A DNA stretch of 64,000 bases from Eublepharis macularius (taxonomy: Eukaryota; Chordata; Lepidosauria; Squamata; Eublepharidae), in NCBI RefSeq assembly GCF_028583425.1, contig NC_072791.1, positions 195,338,311-195,402,310 of the forward strand, read 5' to 3'. The position numbers and the translations under genes are program-made. Positions 10,500-61,828 of this stretch are shown one piece after another; the first letter of the stretch is position 1, and each line of letters begins with the position of its first letter. The notes below the pieces were generated by a model that had not been told where the DNA came from, made no database searches, and was given only the letters and a program-made list of their open reading frames with translations.

Positions 10500-10837
10500 C
10501 AGGGTTGCCAAGCTCTTAAAGCTTGCGGGCATATTTGGAATTCTGACACAATGTGGTGGGCGCAGCAACAATATGGCTACTATATAGCACCTGCTGCAGG
10601 AGATGAAGCCAGGCACAAAATGGCCACTACAGCTTACCTTCAGTCATGCAATGAAGATCCTTGTTTCTGCCAAAGCAATGTTTTTAAAAATCTGCATAGC
10701 CAATCAATACTCCAATGGCCAATCAGGAGCCATGCTTTGTAAAAGCCCCACCCACTTTTCTACAATCTCTTGGTGGGCACCAGAAAAGGTGTCAACAAGC
10801 ACAATTGTGCCCACGAGCACCATGTTGGGGACCCCTG
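10500..10837. mobile_element. hAT-type DNA transposon remnant
   Basis: 338 bp. Right end ttggggacccctg is the inverted complement of the typical CAGGGGTCCCCAA end; left end cagggttgccaag has drifted. Flanking 8 bp are ccctatgt at 10492-10499 and ccctatgc at 10838-10845 (7/8). Non-autonomous. Confidence 0.75.
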
Positions 10838-10845
10838 CCCTATGC

Positions 10846-11989
10846 TTAGAATGATGTGGTATGATCAATGTCTTTACAGGGATAAATTTCATGATTTACA
10901 CTCAGATTTAGATTCTATGGCTCAATGCAACATCACAGTATGAATTTCATGATCCTGATCCTCCACAGCCCTGTTTTGAGTGTGCTGTTTCAACTGTGTT
11001 TGGTTTCTTGGTAATTTGCCTACTTACAAACACACCATTTACATCTTCTTAATACAACAGCCCTGTCATGTCCTTGGCTTGCTCCCTATTTCTGGTCTTT
11101 GGCAATTTTATTAATCATTGCTATACTATTAATTTGTTCTTCAAATCCCTTCTCTCATTGTGAACGTCCATTTTAATGTGTGCTTTTGTTCCTGTATTTT
11201 GCGAGTCTTTTTTTTTTTTTTGGCTTATGGACTGAAAATGTGACAAAAGCATATTGGGAATATTCTGCAGAGAGCTTCAACTTCTGACATAATTTGTATG
11301 CTTTTTGTGATATTTTTATTGTACTCTTCTTTTAAGGAGCTCAGTCTTCTAGATAGCTGCTGCCTTCCACGCTTTATCCTCAATAACACTTTGAGACAAG
11401 TTAAGCTGAAAGAAAGCCCAAGCAAATCTTCTGGCTGACTGGAGTCCTTCATCCCAAATCTCTGTACACTCTACAACCCTAGTCTGTCTCTCACATCATC
11501 TTCCCATTCACAGGCTCCAGACCAGTAAGAGTTAGTCATGATGAAGCCTCTCTGAAATCAACAGAGCTAGTCATGACAAAATGACATCAATAACTGAGTG
11601 ACATCAGTGGGCTTAGAAGAGCTCTATGTGGGATGGGACTAATTTTATCTGCATTGGTACCGTCACAATGAATACAATCCTCACCTCTGTACTAGTCCAC
11701 TAACATCACATTGGGAGTGAAACTATATTACGCAACATGTATTTTAAGAACTGGATATGGGTTTCTTCAGTACAGATTACCCATGCTCTAGTGTCATGAT
11801 GATTATTTCATGAATAAATTCATTGAATCTTTGACTTTTCCTTGAGCCATAGGGAATTTGCTTAATTGTAATGAAAAATCCAACCAGCAATGTTGTCTAA
11901 ACTGCAAAGTCACCTGTCTTACAACAGGGAGAGTTGCTGTGCATGGGGTGTGTAGGTATCTCCAAAGTGACTGAATTCCAAATCAGTCA
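10846..11989. other. Intergenic, nothing recognised
   Basis: No gene or classifiable repeat, apart from a T run at about 11208-11221. Confidence 0.5.
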
Positions 11990-11997
11990 CTCATAGC

Positions 11998-12258
11998 CAG
12001 GGCTTTTTTTCTGGGAAAAGAGGTGGTAGAACTCAGTGGGTTGCCCTCGGAGAAAATGGTCACATGGTTGGTGGCCCCGCCCCCTGATCTCCAGACAGAG
12101 GGGAGTTGAGATTGCCCTCTGCACCGCTGGAGCAGTGCGGAGGGCAATCTAAACTCCCCTCTGTCTGGAGATCAGGGGGCGGGGCTACCAACCATGTGAC
12201 CATTTTCAAGAGGTTCCGGAACTTCGTTCCACCGTGTTCCAGCTGAAAAAAAGCCCTG
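11998..12258. mobile_element. Palindromic hAT-type MITE, copy 3
   Basis: Ends cagggctttttttctggg and gctgaaaaaaagccctg; near-perfect palindrome. Flanking 8 bp ctcatagc at 11990-11997 and ctcacagc at 12259-12266 (one mismatch). Confidence 0.9.
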
Positions 12259-12496
12259 CTCACAGCCACCATTTTTATATAAAGGTTTAGTGTTTGCCAG
12301 CGAGCACATGTAGAGGCGGGGGGGCACACAAACATGTAACCAAACCCACACAGTCTTTTTCTTCTCCAGGAAAAATTGGTTTGGTAAAGAGCAACAAAAA
12401 TATGACTTCCGTGTCCAGCAACATTTCCGATGAAAACACGGCCAAGACCTCACCCCTCTTTGTACAATTCTGAAGGCTCTAAGGCCAAGAGCAACT

Positions 12497-12715
12497 AAGC
12501 CAGCGTGGCGCAGCAGTTGGGGATAGGATCTGGAAGGCTCAGGTTCAATTCCTGCCTCTGCCATGGAACCTCACAGGGCGATGTGAGGCCAGTCACACCC
12601 TCTCAGCCTAACCTATCTTACAGCGTTGTTTTAATGATAAAATAGAGAACTATGTGAGCTGCTTTGGATCCCCACTGAGAATAAAGGTGGGGTTATAAAT
12701 TGTTCTTAAGAAAAT
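12497..12715 (+). mobile_element. Sauria-type tRNA-derived SINE
   Basis: tRNA-like head with A-box-like and B-box-like (ggttcaattcc) segments, then ccagtcacaccctctcagcc, tcttacagcgttgttttaat and gaataaaggtggggttataa. Diagnostic of squamate genomes. A truncated second copy lies at about 12860-12965. Confidence 0.85.
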
Positions 12716-13797
12716 GTTAAAATAATTCTCCTCCACACTGTTATAAACTGTTCAAAATGAATGTTACCAAGCATCTGACATGGCAGGCTGACCACCGCAT
12801 GGTACTCTTCTGTTCACGTTAGAAGCCACTGCTGTTAGAGTAGGATGAGCCAGTGCCCATAACCTCAGCCTCATCTACCTCTCAGGGTTGTTGTGAGGAT
12901 AAAATAGAGATGAGAACAATGGGTCCCCAATGGGAAGAAAATATCCTATAAATGAAGTAAATAAAGGGAAACGAGGTATTCACCATCTTTTACATTCCCG
13001 GAGACCCTGGGCAGTGTGCTAAACCCTGAAAAATGGCAACTCCAGCAATCACACCAACAAAATGTTAACAAGGCATCTTGATAGCGTGAGTCACTAACTA
13101 AATCACTGCTTTTATTTTAGTAGGGACAGGTTTCAGAAAAGAGAGGTGCTTGGAGCACAACTTCTCTGCTCAAAATTACCCTCTGCTGAGCTCTGGCTAC
13201 AAATGCCACTGCGCTTTGTCTTTAAACAAAATAGAAGCCGGAAAAAAACCCCACTTCTCCAATCAATGCAGATGACTAAAACAAATGTGTGTTCACCATC
13301 ACATTCCAAAACAAGTTTAAAGGGGATACGTTTTCTCTCTAAATTTGGTAAGACTTGCATATGGGGTTCCTAGCAAGCTTTACCAGTTACTGTGACAATT
13401 GCACCAATTTCCAACCCTTTATGAGAAGTAACTCTATTAACTGGTTGAACAGAATTTTCAAGTGTTGTGTCCACATGATTCTTCTTGAAATCAAAACACA
13501 CTTAAGTTTACAGCTCCAGATCCAAAAAGCTATCACAAAAACACAGGCTAATAAGGCTACTTAAATTTTAATCTCTATTTTACAGTCATTTAGTCTTGAG
13601 CCACTTGTGACCCATTCTATATTTATCCAACATCACTATATAACATCAATGGAAACTATTGATCTTTTGATTTTTTTTTATAAGAGCAAGCATACTGATG
13701 TTATGAAAATTAATATTAATCTGTTGCCTACATCTCTCATCCATTCTCATCAGTTTGAGCTGAACTCAGGACTTACTGGATCCAGACTTAAGCACAG
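12716..13797. other. Intergenic, mostly unclassified
   Basis: Contains a truncated SINE 3' half (about 12860-12965, cctctcagggttgttgtgag). The rest shows no recognised feature. Confidence 0.45.
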
Positions 13798-13812
13798 CTA
13801 TATACTAGAACA

Positions 13813-13916
13813 AGATAGGCAGCTGAGGTATCTGAAGAAGCGAGCTGTGGCTCAGGAAAGCTCATACCCTACCACAAATGTTAGTCTTATAGGTGCTACT
13901 GGACTCTTGCTCTTTT
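13813..13916 (+). mobile_element. Hammerhead-bearing short retroposon (PLE-like), intergenic copy
   Basis: 104 bp between a 15 bp duplication ctatatactagaaca (13798-13812) and ctatatattagaaca (13917-13931). Ends with gttagtcttataggtgctac then tggactcttgc, the shared end of this family. Carries the hammerhead at 13827-13868. Confidence 0.8.
13827..13868 (+). ncRNA. Hammerhead ribozyme motif, type I, partly decayed stem II
   Basis: Stem I GGTAT (13827-13831) pairs with ATACC (13864-13868). Core CTGAAGA at 13832-13838, GAA at 13856-13858, palindromic stem III AGCT and cleavage-site C at 13863. Stem II keeps only three good pairs. Confidence 0.7.
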
Positions 13917-14139
13917 CTATATATTAGAACAGCATTTTGCAATTGTAGACATCAGTCTCCACAGCACAAGTGTGGGGTTATACACAGCACGGGGCTATGT
14001 AGTGCCCATTCGTTTGCTGACCCACGTGTGGGTTGCAGGACATTATCTGTCTGCTTCCCTCCCCCTGTATGTTGATGGGTAGGAATCTGGAATTGACTCC
14101 ATCTTGGGACAGTTAGTATCTGTTGTTGATTTTATGATA

Positions 14140-14245
14140 AACTGTTGTTTTATGAATTGTTTTAATATTTGTATTATATTTTTATAACTTCTGTACCTCG
14201 CCCTGAGCCCGAATGACGAGTTAGAAATGTAATAAATAACAATAA
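14140..14245 (+). mobile_element. L2-like LINE 3' tail
   Basis: tgtacctcgccctgagcccg followed by gaaatgtaataaataacaat. Same kind of tail as at 5790-6032. Confidence 0.5.
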
Positions 14246-15477
14246 CAACAACAATAATAATATGCACACTGCACAATCCTTTGTGTATGTAATTTGCAAT
14301 ACTTGTTTTTGCTTGGTATTTCTAGCCCATTTTTTTATCCGTGCACCCTTCAAATTATTTTTTCTACATAACTGCTTAAGACAAAAAAAAATGCAAACCT
14401 AACTATGAATTATTTATTTAAAATATTTATATCCTGCTTTTCCATTTCAGTCCATATCAACTTACAATGCATGATCACAAGAACAAGCAAATACAATTCT
14501 AAAAGGATAATACAAAATAATTACAATGTAGACATACAGGTTCTAAAAAAAATTCGGAACAATGTACTTTTATCTCATAGGCAAGAGCTTATCACACACA
14601 TTGATACTGCATTCCAGAACTGGATTTGCCTAATCCTGTGCAAAAATATCACTCAGTAGTGAATGCCCTCTGATGCCACCCACCATCCCTTTAAATCTTT
14701 GGCAAAATTTCCATTGATTTGATGGAGCTGCACTGCATCCCAGATGTCAGCTTATAGGAATTTTAAAAATCCTGCTCACGATATGACATTGTCAAGTGTG
14801 AACCAGCATGTTGTTCATTATCTGGGCAGTCTATAATTAAATGCTACACACACTGATCAGATTTTCCCTTTTGAAAGGCTGAATACAACACTTTATTTTT
14901 TCGGTTACCGAAGGATGGTAAGAATGGGACAGGTTACTTGGATTTAGATTGGAAGCTGCAGGATTGGTAATTTTTATTTATTTTATTTCATTTCTACCCC
15001 ATTTTTGCTTTGGCTCCTTTTGCAGCTTTGATCATAGATATGATGCACCCATAATTTTTTTTAAAAATCTGTTCCCCGAAGAAATGGAAAGACGGTGCAT
15101 GTTAAAGAGTACAGAAGAAAAGCGTTGCTAATTCATGTTGTAAGAGTCATAGGATGCTTAAATGTCCAGTGCAAGTGAATGAGGCGATAGAAAATGCAGA
15201 CTCATTCCCCTCCATCCTTCCTTCCAAGACAGAGTGGAAGGCAAGTTGCTAGGCAACCCCATGCAGAACACTGGACTCTTTTTTTTCTCCATTAACAGAA
15301 CTGCACTGACCTCTCCCTGGAGTCCTTTCAGTTCAAAGACCATGCAGGAGACAGAAGGCTTAGGTTATAAAATGCTGCTAAAACATTGTTTTTTAAAAAA
15401 GCCAAAGAAGCAGAAAGCCTTTCCACTGAACTGTGAGAAAGAATGAGGTCATCCTGGAAGGGAAGGTATCGTTTCAT
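14246..15477. other. Intergenic, nothing recognised
   Basis: No gene, RNA or classifiable repeat recognised. Confidence 0.5.
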
Positions 15478-16013
15478 CCAGTGTGGTGTAATGGTTACAG
15501 AGCTGGACTAGTATTTGGGAGACCCAGATTCAAATCCTTACTCTGCCATGGAAGCTTTCTGGATGACCTTGGGCCAGTCACACTCTCTCAACCTGACATT
15601 CCTTACAGGGTTGTTGTGTGGATAAAATAGGGGAGAACAATGTAAACTGCTTTGAGCTCCCAGTTTGGGGAGGGAGGAGCAGGGGGTTTTTCAGCTGGAA
15701 CGCGGGGGAACAGAGTTCCAGAACCTCTTAAAAATGGTCACATGGCCGGCACCCCCGCCCCCTGATCTCCAGACGGAGGGGAGTTTAGATTGCTCTCCGT
15801 GCCGCTGAGCGGCGCGGAGGGCAATCTAAACTCCCCTCCGTCTGGAGATCAGGGGGCGGGGGCGCTGGCCATGTGACCATTTTCGTCAAGGGCAATTCAA
15901 AGTTTAAAAAACTTCCCCCTGACCGAAAGTGACATCATTGTTCGGTCTTGAGTTCCACCACCTCTTTTCCCAGAAAAATAGCCCTGGGGAGGAGGAGTAT
16001 AAATGAAGTAAAT
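15478..16013 (+). mobile_element. Sauria-type SINE interrupted by a MITE
   Basis: Head and body 15478-15679 (gtgtggtgtaatggttacag, B-box-like gattcaaatcc, ttgggccagtcacactctct, ccttacagggttgttgtgtg). The 3' tail gtataaatgaagtaaataaa resumes at about 15996 after the MITE at 15680-15986. Confidence 0.88.
15680..15986. mobile_element. Palindromic hAT-type MITE, copy 4 (inside a SINE)
   Basis: 307 bp, longest copy. Ends cagggggtttttcagctgg and cccagaaaaatagccctg. Perfect 8 bp duplication gggaggag at 15672-15679 and 15987-15994. Its right half contains the variant segment (aaagtttaaaaaacttcccc) also seen in copy 2. Confidence 0.9.
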
Positions 16014-16736
16014 AAACAATAAAGCTGAAGGGGGGCAGATAAAAGGTGGGTGGGTGGCTTGGTGGGTAGGAAGAAGGATGCGTGGAAAAGATAAGGGGGC
16101 AGCCGCAGGAGAGCAAAGAGGCAATAAAATCCTGAATTCAGGCTGAGAGAATAGCTTAAAGTGGATCATAGGAACCCAAACTTGTGCATGGGGGGAGGGA
16201 AGAGAGAGAAAATGGGAAGCACACAGTTTTAGGATCACAATCTCCTATTTAAATTTCAGCAAATTCTATATAGGACCAACTTAACTTTAGCAGCTAATAA
16301 TCATATTAAGGGTAGATCTTCTGTTTCTTGATACTTTATTAACTATATGAATTGTTGGTCTTCTTCACACTTTATCAGAAGTATTATTATATGAATTTAC
16401 AGTGCAGTCAAAAACAGTCTCCCCCCACCAGACCATTGACTTCAACAGACCTGGAAGGAAGTAACTGTTTAAAACTACCCTTAGAATCTCTTTCCTGTAG
16501 GAATTCAAAGATAAATAAATGTTTGAATAGAATAGCCCTGACATTAGAAGAAATAATTGTATTTAGAACAGGGAATCTATATTACAGCCAAACAGGTCAG
16601 GGGTATATGCATAACAGAAGCCCATTTCAGGTTGGAGCCACATCACCTAATTTGCAAGGGCTTGCCTTTCTTCTTCCATGAAAGCTATTTCAAGACAAAC
16701 TGAAGTCTGCAGCTTGTGGCAATCGCAAATATTATC
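16014..16736. other. Intergenic, nothing recognised
   Basis: No gene or classifiable repeat recognised. Confidence 0.5.
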
Positions 16737-16810
16737 GTGCAATCCTAAGCAGAGTTACACCCTTCTAAATCAGTGGGCTTAGAAGAGTGTAACTCTTCTT
16801 AGGATTGCCC
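16737..16810. mobile_element. Short hairpin MITE
   Basis: gcaatcctaagcagagttac and its imperfect reverse complement gtaactcttcttaggattgc enclose a central cccttctaaatcagtgggct loop. A related copy lies at 49337-49418. Confidence 0.7.
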
Positions 16811-17499
16811 CATTACCGTCTGGAAAAAATACCAGTTGTACTGAGACTGTCAAAGTAAGCTGAGAGCCAATCAGTGAGCAAACAGAAAGTATTGTGCAGA
16901 ATTAGAACTCATGCTCAGATCTTGAATTTTAAAAAGCAACTTCTCCCTAATGATTTGATACCTTTTGCAGAAGTAGAAGGAATAAGAGTCCCAAGCTGGT
17001 GAATGGATAACAGCTGCTTCAATTTTTTTTTTAAAAAAAGGTTCCAGTGACAGATCCAGACACAGAAAGTTGACATTGCAAAGGAAAGGCGGTCCTCACA
17101 GTGAAAGACCTCTATGTTGAGAAAAAGGGGAAACAAAGTATGGGCCACCCTGTGTGATGTGTCAGTTGGTTTGCTTTTCATTTTAAATCTATTTTTGTTT
17201 CACTTCTATAAGAAGAAAGCAGGAAGAAACAGTAGCCTGCAGAACCGGTTATGTTTTTATCTCATTTTGAACAGAGAAATTATTTAATACATTTTTATCC
17301 TGCTTGTCCTCTCACCGATTGTTTCCACTGATGGAAGGAGGGAAGATTTTCACCAATTCCCCCTCCTGTGGCAGACCTCCAAATCCCCCCTCATGCTGTT
17401 CCTGAGGGGTCCCCTGCCACCCAGGGGTAGCATTTATGGGGCATTTGAAGCTGCAAAGGGGAGGTGGGGGGAATCATGCTTTTCAGCGGGATCCAAGCC
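16811..17499. other. Intergenic, nothing recognised
   Basis: No gene or classifiable repeat recognised. Confidence 0.5.
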
Positions 17500-17643
17500 A
17501 TGGATCTCTCCTCCTTCATTTAATCTTCACAACAACTGTGTGAGGTAGGTTAGGCCACCCAGTACTTTAATGGAAAGCAGGGATCTGAACCACAGGTTTC
17601 GCCATTCTTAGTCCAACACTCTGACCATTACACCACACCAACT
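17500..17643 (-). mobile_element. Sauria-type SINE fragment
   Basis: Reverse orientation: cacaacaactgtgtgaggta, gggatctgaaccacaggttt and accattacaccacacca. Confidence 0.7.
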
Positions 17644-19604
17644 GCATGTAAATATAGTAACAATGACAAAATGAAACTTGTAATTAAGCCAGAAGAGCAA
17701 CAGCAATGAAACTTTGAGACCTGTTCCTTCCTGAAACATGACTATTAAACTGGCTAAAACTATTTGACAAAATGGTACGATACTGCATGATTCCGAGTAG
17801 CTGCCTATCTTCACTACAAGACCACACCACTGGGCCTGGGACTTCCAGTTGCCCCAGCCGCACTTGATCTATATCAAAGGTCTTAAGAGGGCCATATTGG
17901 CAGATGCTCGTGGCTGCTTTCACCCCAGTTGAGTAAAAATAGAAAACAATGCAGTTCAGGTGTTTCCCTGCACTTGCCAGAGGGGGTAAATGGACATTTA
18001 TAAGTAGGCCCTCTGTCCTACTTGTATAAGGAGTCAGGAAATAACGACTCTCTTAAAATCATTGCCACAGTTTTAAGAACTATGGCTGTGAGTCACAGGG
18101 GTGTTTGCATGCCTTCTTCTGAACGTTTGTAGAGCTTCCATTCCAGAAACTCTCCACTGATCCTTAATCAATGGCAGTTAAGGAAAAACCCAGTAAATGC
18201 CACATGCGAAGCGCCATCAATTTCCCTTTACAGCGCTCACACTCCCAATCGCCAAAACTACTCTTTGCATTCAGGGGGATTTAATGAACGTTCTGGAGGC
18301 TAGAGTGACAAGGGTGTCAGCTTTTGAAGCAGCAAACGCAGCAGGGTGTCTGTCTACTCCTTGGGAAGCCTGCAGGCATTCGATGGATCTGTAAAATGGA
18401 AAACATCTAGCAAAAGTCACACGAGTGGGAATTCTCCAAGTCTATATAGACTATTGGTGGGGACAGAGCTTTGATACAAAAGACTGAATGAAAAATACAA
18501 ACGGGCAAACGAGAGACAGCTAAAAAAAAAATTTCATTAGACATTCCAGGAAAGAGGTATCTCTATTACAAAATTACAGATGTGAAGGACTTCCAGTTTG
18601 CTTATCAAAGTCTCAATCAATCAATATATTTAATACGGTAAAAGACCAAATAAGAAACGTCAATCTAATTATTACAGTCAAAGTAACCCATATTGTTGAC
18701 AAACCTATCCATCTAGTAAGCACTGAATTTCCAGAATCCAAATTCTTAAATATTTAAAACTTTAAAATTAATAAAATATTTAAATATTTCCCCCTATAAA
18801 ATACTTCCGGAGTCGTATGGCCTGCACAGCAAATTTGACACCTTTAAGGTGGTTTCTTGATCCCTATTGGCTAAAAGCTTATTTAGATAAAATCTATTAT
18901 TTCTTCCCGGGTGCTTATCAAAGTTTTGTTTGGATTTGGGTAACTAAAGTTTAAAGCTTGCCTGCTTGGCTAAGACAGTTAGCGAGTAGCCATGGACAAT
19001 TCATTTTCTCTTAGATGAACCCAACCTTGCAGAATGGTTGTAAGCTAGTATGCTGCTTTGAGATCCTTGGGGGAAGGAAAGACAGGACCCCAATAAAATA
19101 AGTAAATACACCCTTAGGAAATCAATGGAACTACAGAAGTTTTATTCATGCAATGGCTTGCATACTACAAACAAACAAAAATTAGTCATTAGTTAAGGGA
19201 CAAGTTACTAAAAAAAATGACTGGATTTTAAATTTGATTTAGAAGTTTTCCAGCAAAGAAAAAACACATTTTAGAAAGTGAAAGTAGTCAGTTAAAACCA
19301 ACCCAACAGTGATGGCATTTTAATAGGCTCCCCCACTTGATGCCTCTGAGTAATCCCCCCCTCCATGCCTGTGAGGATCCCCTTCCCCGCTTTCATGCCT
19401 GTGAGGGATTCTTTTATGAAGCAAAAGCAGCAAGTGACGTAAATCACTCATGTGATAATAAAGGAACTTGGGTGTGTGCAGCTGGAGCTTTCTTTGAAGG
19501 CTTCCCTGCCACAGAGGAACCTTCAAAGAATGTTCCGCCTCTACTGCTCATGCCTTGACATGGAAGTAATTTATCTGGATGGCTGCCAATACCTACAGGT
19601 GGAT
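17644..19604. other. Intergenic downstream of TTC21B
   Basis: Mostly unclassified. A small SINE-like tail (aaataagtaaataca) lies near 19092-19110. The interval 18610-19000 is AT-rich and could be a decayed LINE 3' end. An alternative TTC21B polyadenylation signal may lie at 19141-19146. Confidence 0.4.
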
Positions 19605-19812
19605 GGGAACAGGCACCGATTCTCTTTGGGGTTTATTGAACCCCCAAACACTAAAGCTTCCTCGAGCAGAAGAGAGAGAAATCTAAACCGAGTTTCTTAA
19701 GTTTTTTCCCATAGGAAACTAATTGAGCGCGTCTCATCCGCAACCACACAGATGTTTAATGGGTCCTCTTTCTGCAGAGACTTCTAGTTAAAATACACGC
19801 ACACGATAATGT
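19605..19812 (-). other. TTC21B: TTC21B 3' UTR with candidate polyadenylation signal
   Basis: The minus strand carries AATAAA at 19632-19637, about 176 nt past the stop codon, giving a short 3' UTR. A second AATAAA lies at 19141-19146 and could end a longer form. No RNA evidence is available here, so the choice between them is open. Confidence 0.5.
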
Positions 19813-60149
<40,337 letters not shown>

Positions 60150-60441
60150 CTGAAACAAAATTGGTGCAGATGATTAAAAAGGTACAACTCATGTGCCCAA
60201 ACGGCTCACTGTTTCTGAATACTGCTTTTGTTTCACTTCAGCTCCCTTTCTTACATTTATATCTTATCTCTTCTTTATTTTATTTACTTTGATTATTTAT
60301 ACCCCATTGTCCTCCCGAATGGGGGACTCAAAGAAGTGTGCAACATCATTCCCCTCCGCCCCCGCCACACTACTCCTGTGAGGTAGGTTAGGCTGAGAGT
60401 GTGTGACTGGCCCAAGGTCACCCGGTGAACTTCCACAACAA

Positions 60442-60972
60442 CGATCAGCAAAAGACAGTAGAGACCCCCTCACCTCTGCAGGAGTATACCGTATACCCTG
60501 CAGCTGTGGACAAGTTTACATCGGGACCACAAAGCGTAGCATCCAGACAAGAATAAAAGAACATGAAAGACACTGCAGACTTGGACAACCTGAAAAATCA
60601 GCAGTGGCTGAACATAGCCTAACTCAAACAGGGCACAGTATCTTATTCCAGGACACCAAAATACTGGACAACACTTCCAACTACTTTGTCAGACTGCATA
60701 GGGAAGCCATTGAAATTCACAAGCATAAGCAAAACTTCAACAGGAAAGAAGAAACCTTAAGAATGAACAGAGCATGGTTTCCAGTTCTGAAAAACACCAG
60801 GCTAACAAAACACTCTATACCCGACAATAGCCCTGCAGAGAAGATTAGTACATCAAGCACCAATCCATATGCAAAAGAACCTCCTCAGGATACAATGAAG
60901 CCTCCCGCCATTAGCATTCCACACCCTGGGAAACTCTTACAGGATGACTCAGCTCAACCCCACCCCTCCTGA
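60442..60972 (+). CDS. GIY-YIG endonuclease domain of a Penelope-like retroelement (5' partial)
   Basis: Frame of about 176 codons to TGA at 60970. Shows GVY (60481-60489), CSCG then VYIG (60499-60525), the arginine of TRIKEH (60550-60552), REAIEI with the candidate metal-binding Glu (60703-60705) and NFNRKEE (Asn at 60739-60741). This order is that of the PLE endonuclease, which nicks target DNA for priming. No start codon of its own; frame continuity into the flanking SINE is accidental. Open and apparently little decayed, but without the reverse transcriptase it cannot act alone. Confidence 0.9.
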   Translation, partial: RSAKDSRDPLTSAGVYRIPCSCGQVYIGTTKRSIQTRIKEHERHCRLGQPEKSAVAEHSLTQTGHSILFQDTKILDNTSNYFVRLHREAIEIHKHKQNFNRKEETLRMNRAWFPVLKNTRLTKHSIPDNSPAEKISTSSTNPYAKEPPQDTMKPPAISIPHPGKLLQDDSAQPHPS

Positions 60973-61045
60973 GTAGATATAAATGACTTGCCAACATCTT
61001 TTCCACACTGTGACACTGAGAGATCTCTGTCTTTTGGTTGCTACA

Positions 61046-61086
61046 CCTCTGAAGATGCCAGCCACAGCTGCTGGCGAAACATCAGG
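61046..61086 (+). ncRNA. Hammerhead ribozyme motif of the PLE
   Basis: Stem I CCT (61046-61048) with AGG (61084-61086), core CTGAAGA 61049-61055, stem II GCCAGC/GCTGGC six perfect pairs with loop CACAGCT, GAA 61076-61078, then ACAT C. The palindromic ACGT expected for stem III has become ACAT, a CpG-type change that weakens it. Confidence 0.75.
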
Positions 61087-61611
61087 AACTACAATGCCAA
61101 GACAACGGCAATACAGCCCGGAAAACCCACAACAACATTTCCACAACAGGGTTGAGATTCAAACTTGGGTTCTCCCAGAACCTAGACTGGAACTGTAACC
61201 ACTATACCACACTGCAATGACAAGGGGGAAATAAGGTAAAATTGCCTGTTTCTTCTTTTTTCACTTGCAGCTTACATTGGTAGAGGGAGGGAGGGCGATT
61301 TTACCCTGTTCCCTGTTGTTTCTGCAGAGCCCCACATTTTGCTTGCAAGGCTTCCCCCCATCCTCAGAGAAGAGTTTTGGGACAACCAGAAGGCTGACTG
61401 GGGACGAAGGAAAAGATCTGCTTTGCCAATTCCTTTTGGGACCTCTTCTAGTAGCTCCAACCCATCATGTGTCCTGAAGTGTTTTTTCACTTCCTCACAG
61501 AAGTTACATCAAAACAGTTCATAAATTCAGGGTAGGAAAGGATGAGATATGACAGCTACTTATCAGCCATAGCTTACTTGATATAAGATACAAATTTCAT
61601 TCTAGGAAGAC

Positions 61612-61828
61612 TCATGCTGTGTAGCAGTTAAAGCGTATGATGAGAGAGACCCCAGGTTCAAATCCCTGCTCTGATACGAAACTCACTAGGTGTCCCTGGG
61701 CCAGTCACTGTCTCTCAGCCTAATCTATCTTACAGGGTTGGAGTAAGAAAAAAATGGGGATTTACAACCATGTACGTCAGTGTGTGGTCTTTGGAGAGTG
61801 GACTGGATAAAAATCAAATAAAAAATAA
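61612..61828 (+). mobile_element. Sauria-type SINE
   Basis: gctgtgtagcagttaaagcg, B-box-like ggttcaaatcc, ccctgggccagtcactgtct, cagcctaatctatcttacag. Intron 3. Confidence 0.85.

Larger units (their letters stand above)
60441..61138 (+). mobile_element. Penelope-like element, 5' truncated
   Basis: 698 bp insertion between perfect 10 bp ttccacaaca (60431-60440 and 61139-61148). Contains the endonuclease end of the PLE frame, a hammerhead at 61046-61086 and the terminal segment gcaatacagcccggaaaacc. The reverse transcriptase part is missing. Intron 3 of TTC21B, opposite strand. Confidence 0.92.
60285..61220 (-). mobile_element. Sauria-type SINE split by the GIY-YIG PLE
   Basis: Left piece 60285-60440 (actcctgtgaggtaggttag, tgactggcccaaggtcaccc) and right piece 61139-61220 (gagattcaaacttgggttct, gtaaccactataccacactg) make one minus-strand SINE once the PLE is removed. 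Confidence 0.8.

Noticed and set aside
12497..12580. A tRNA gene
   Set aside because: The A and B boxes belong to the head of a SINE and the acceptor-stem pairing is absent; the same applies to the other SINE heads.
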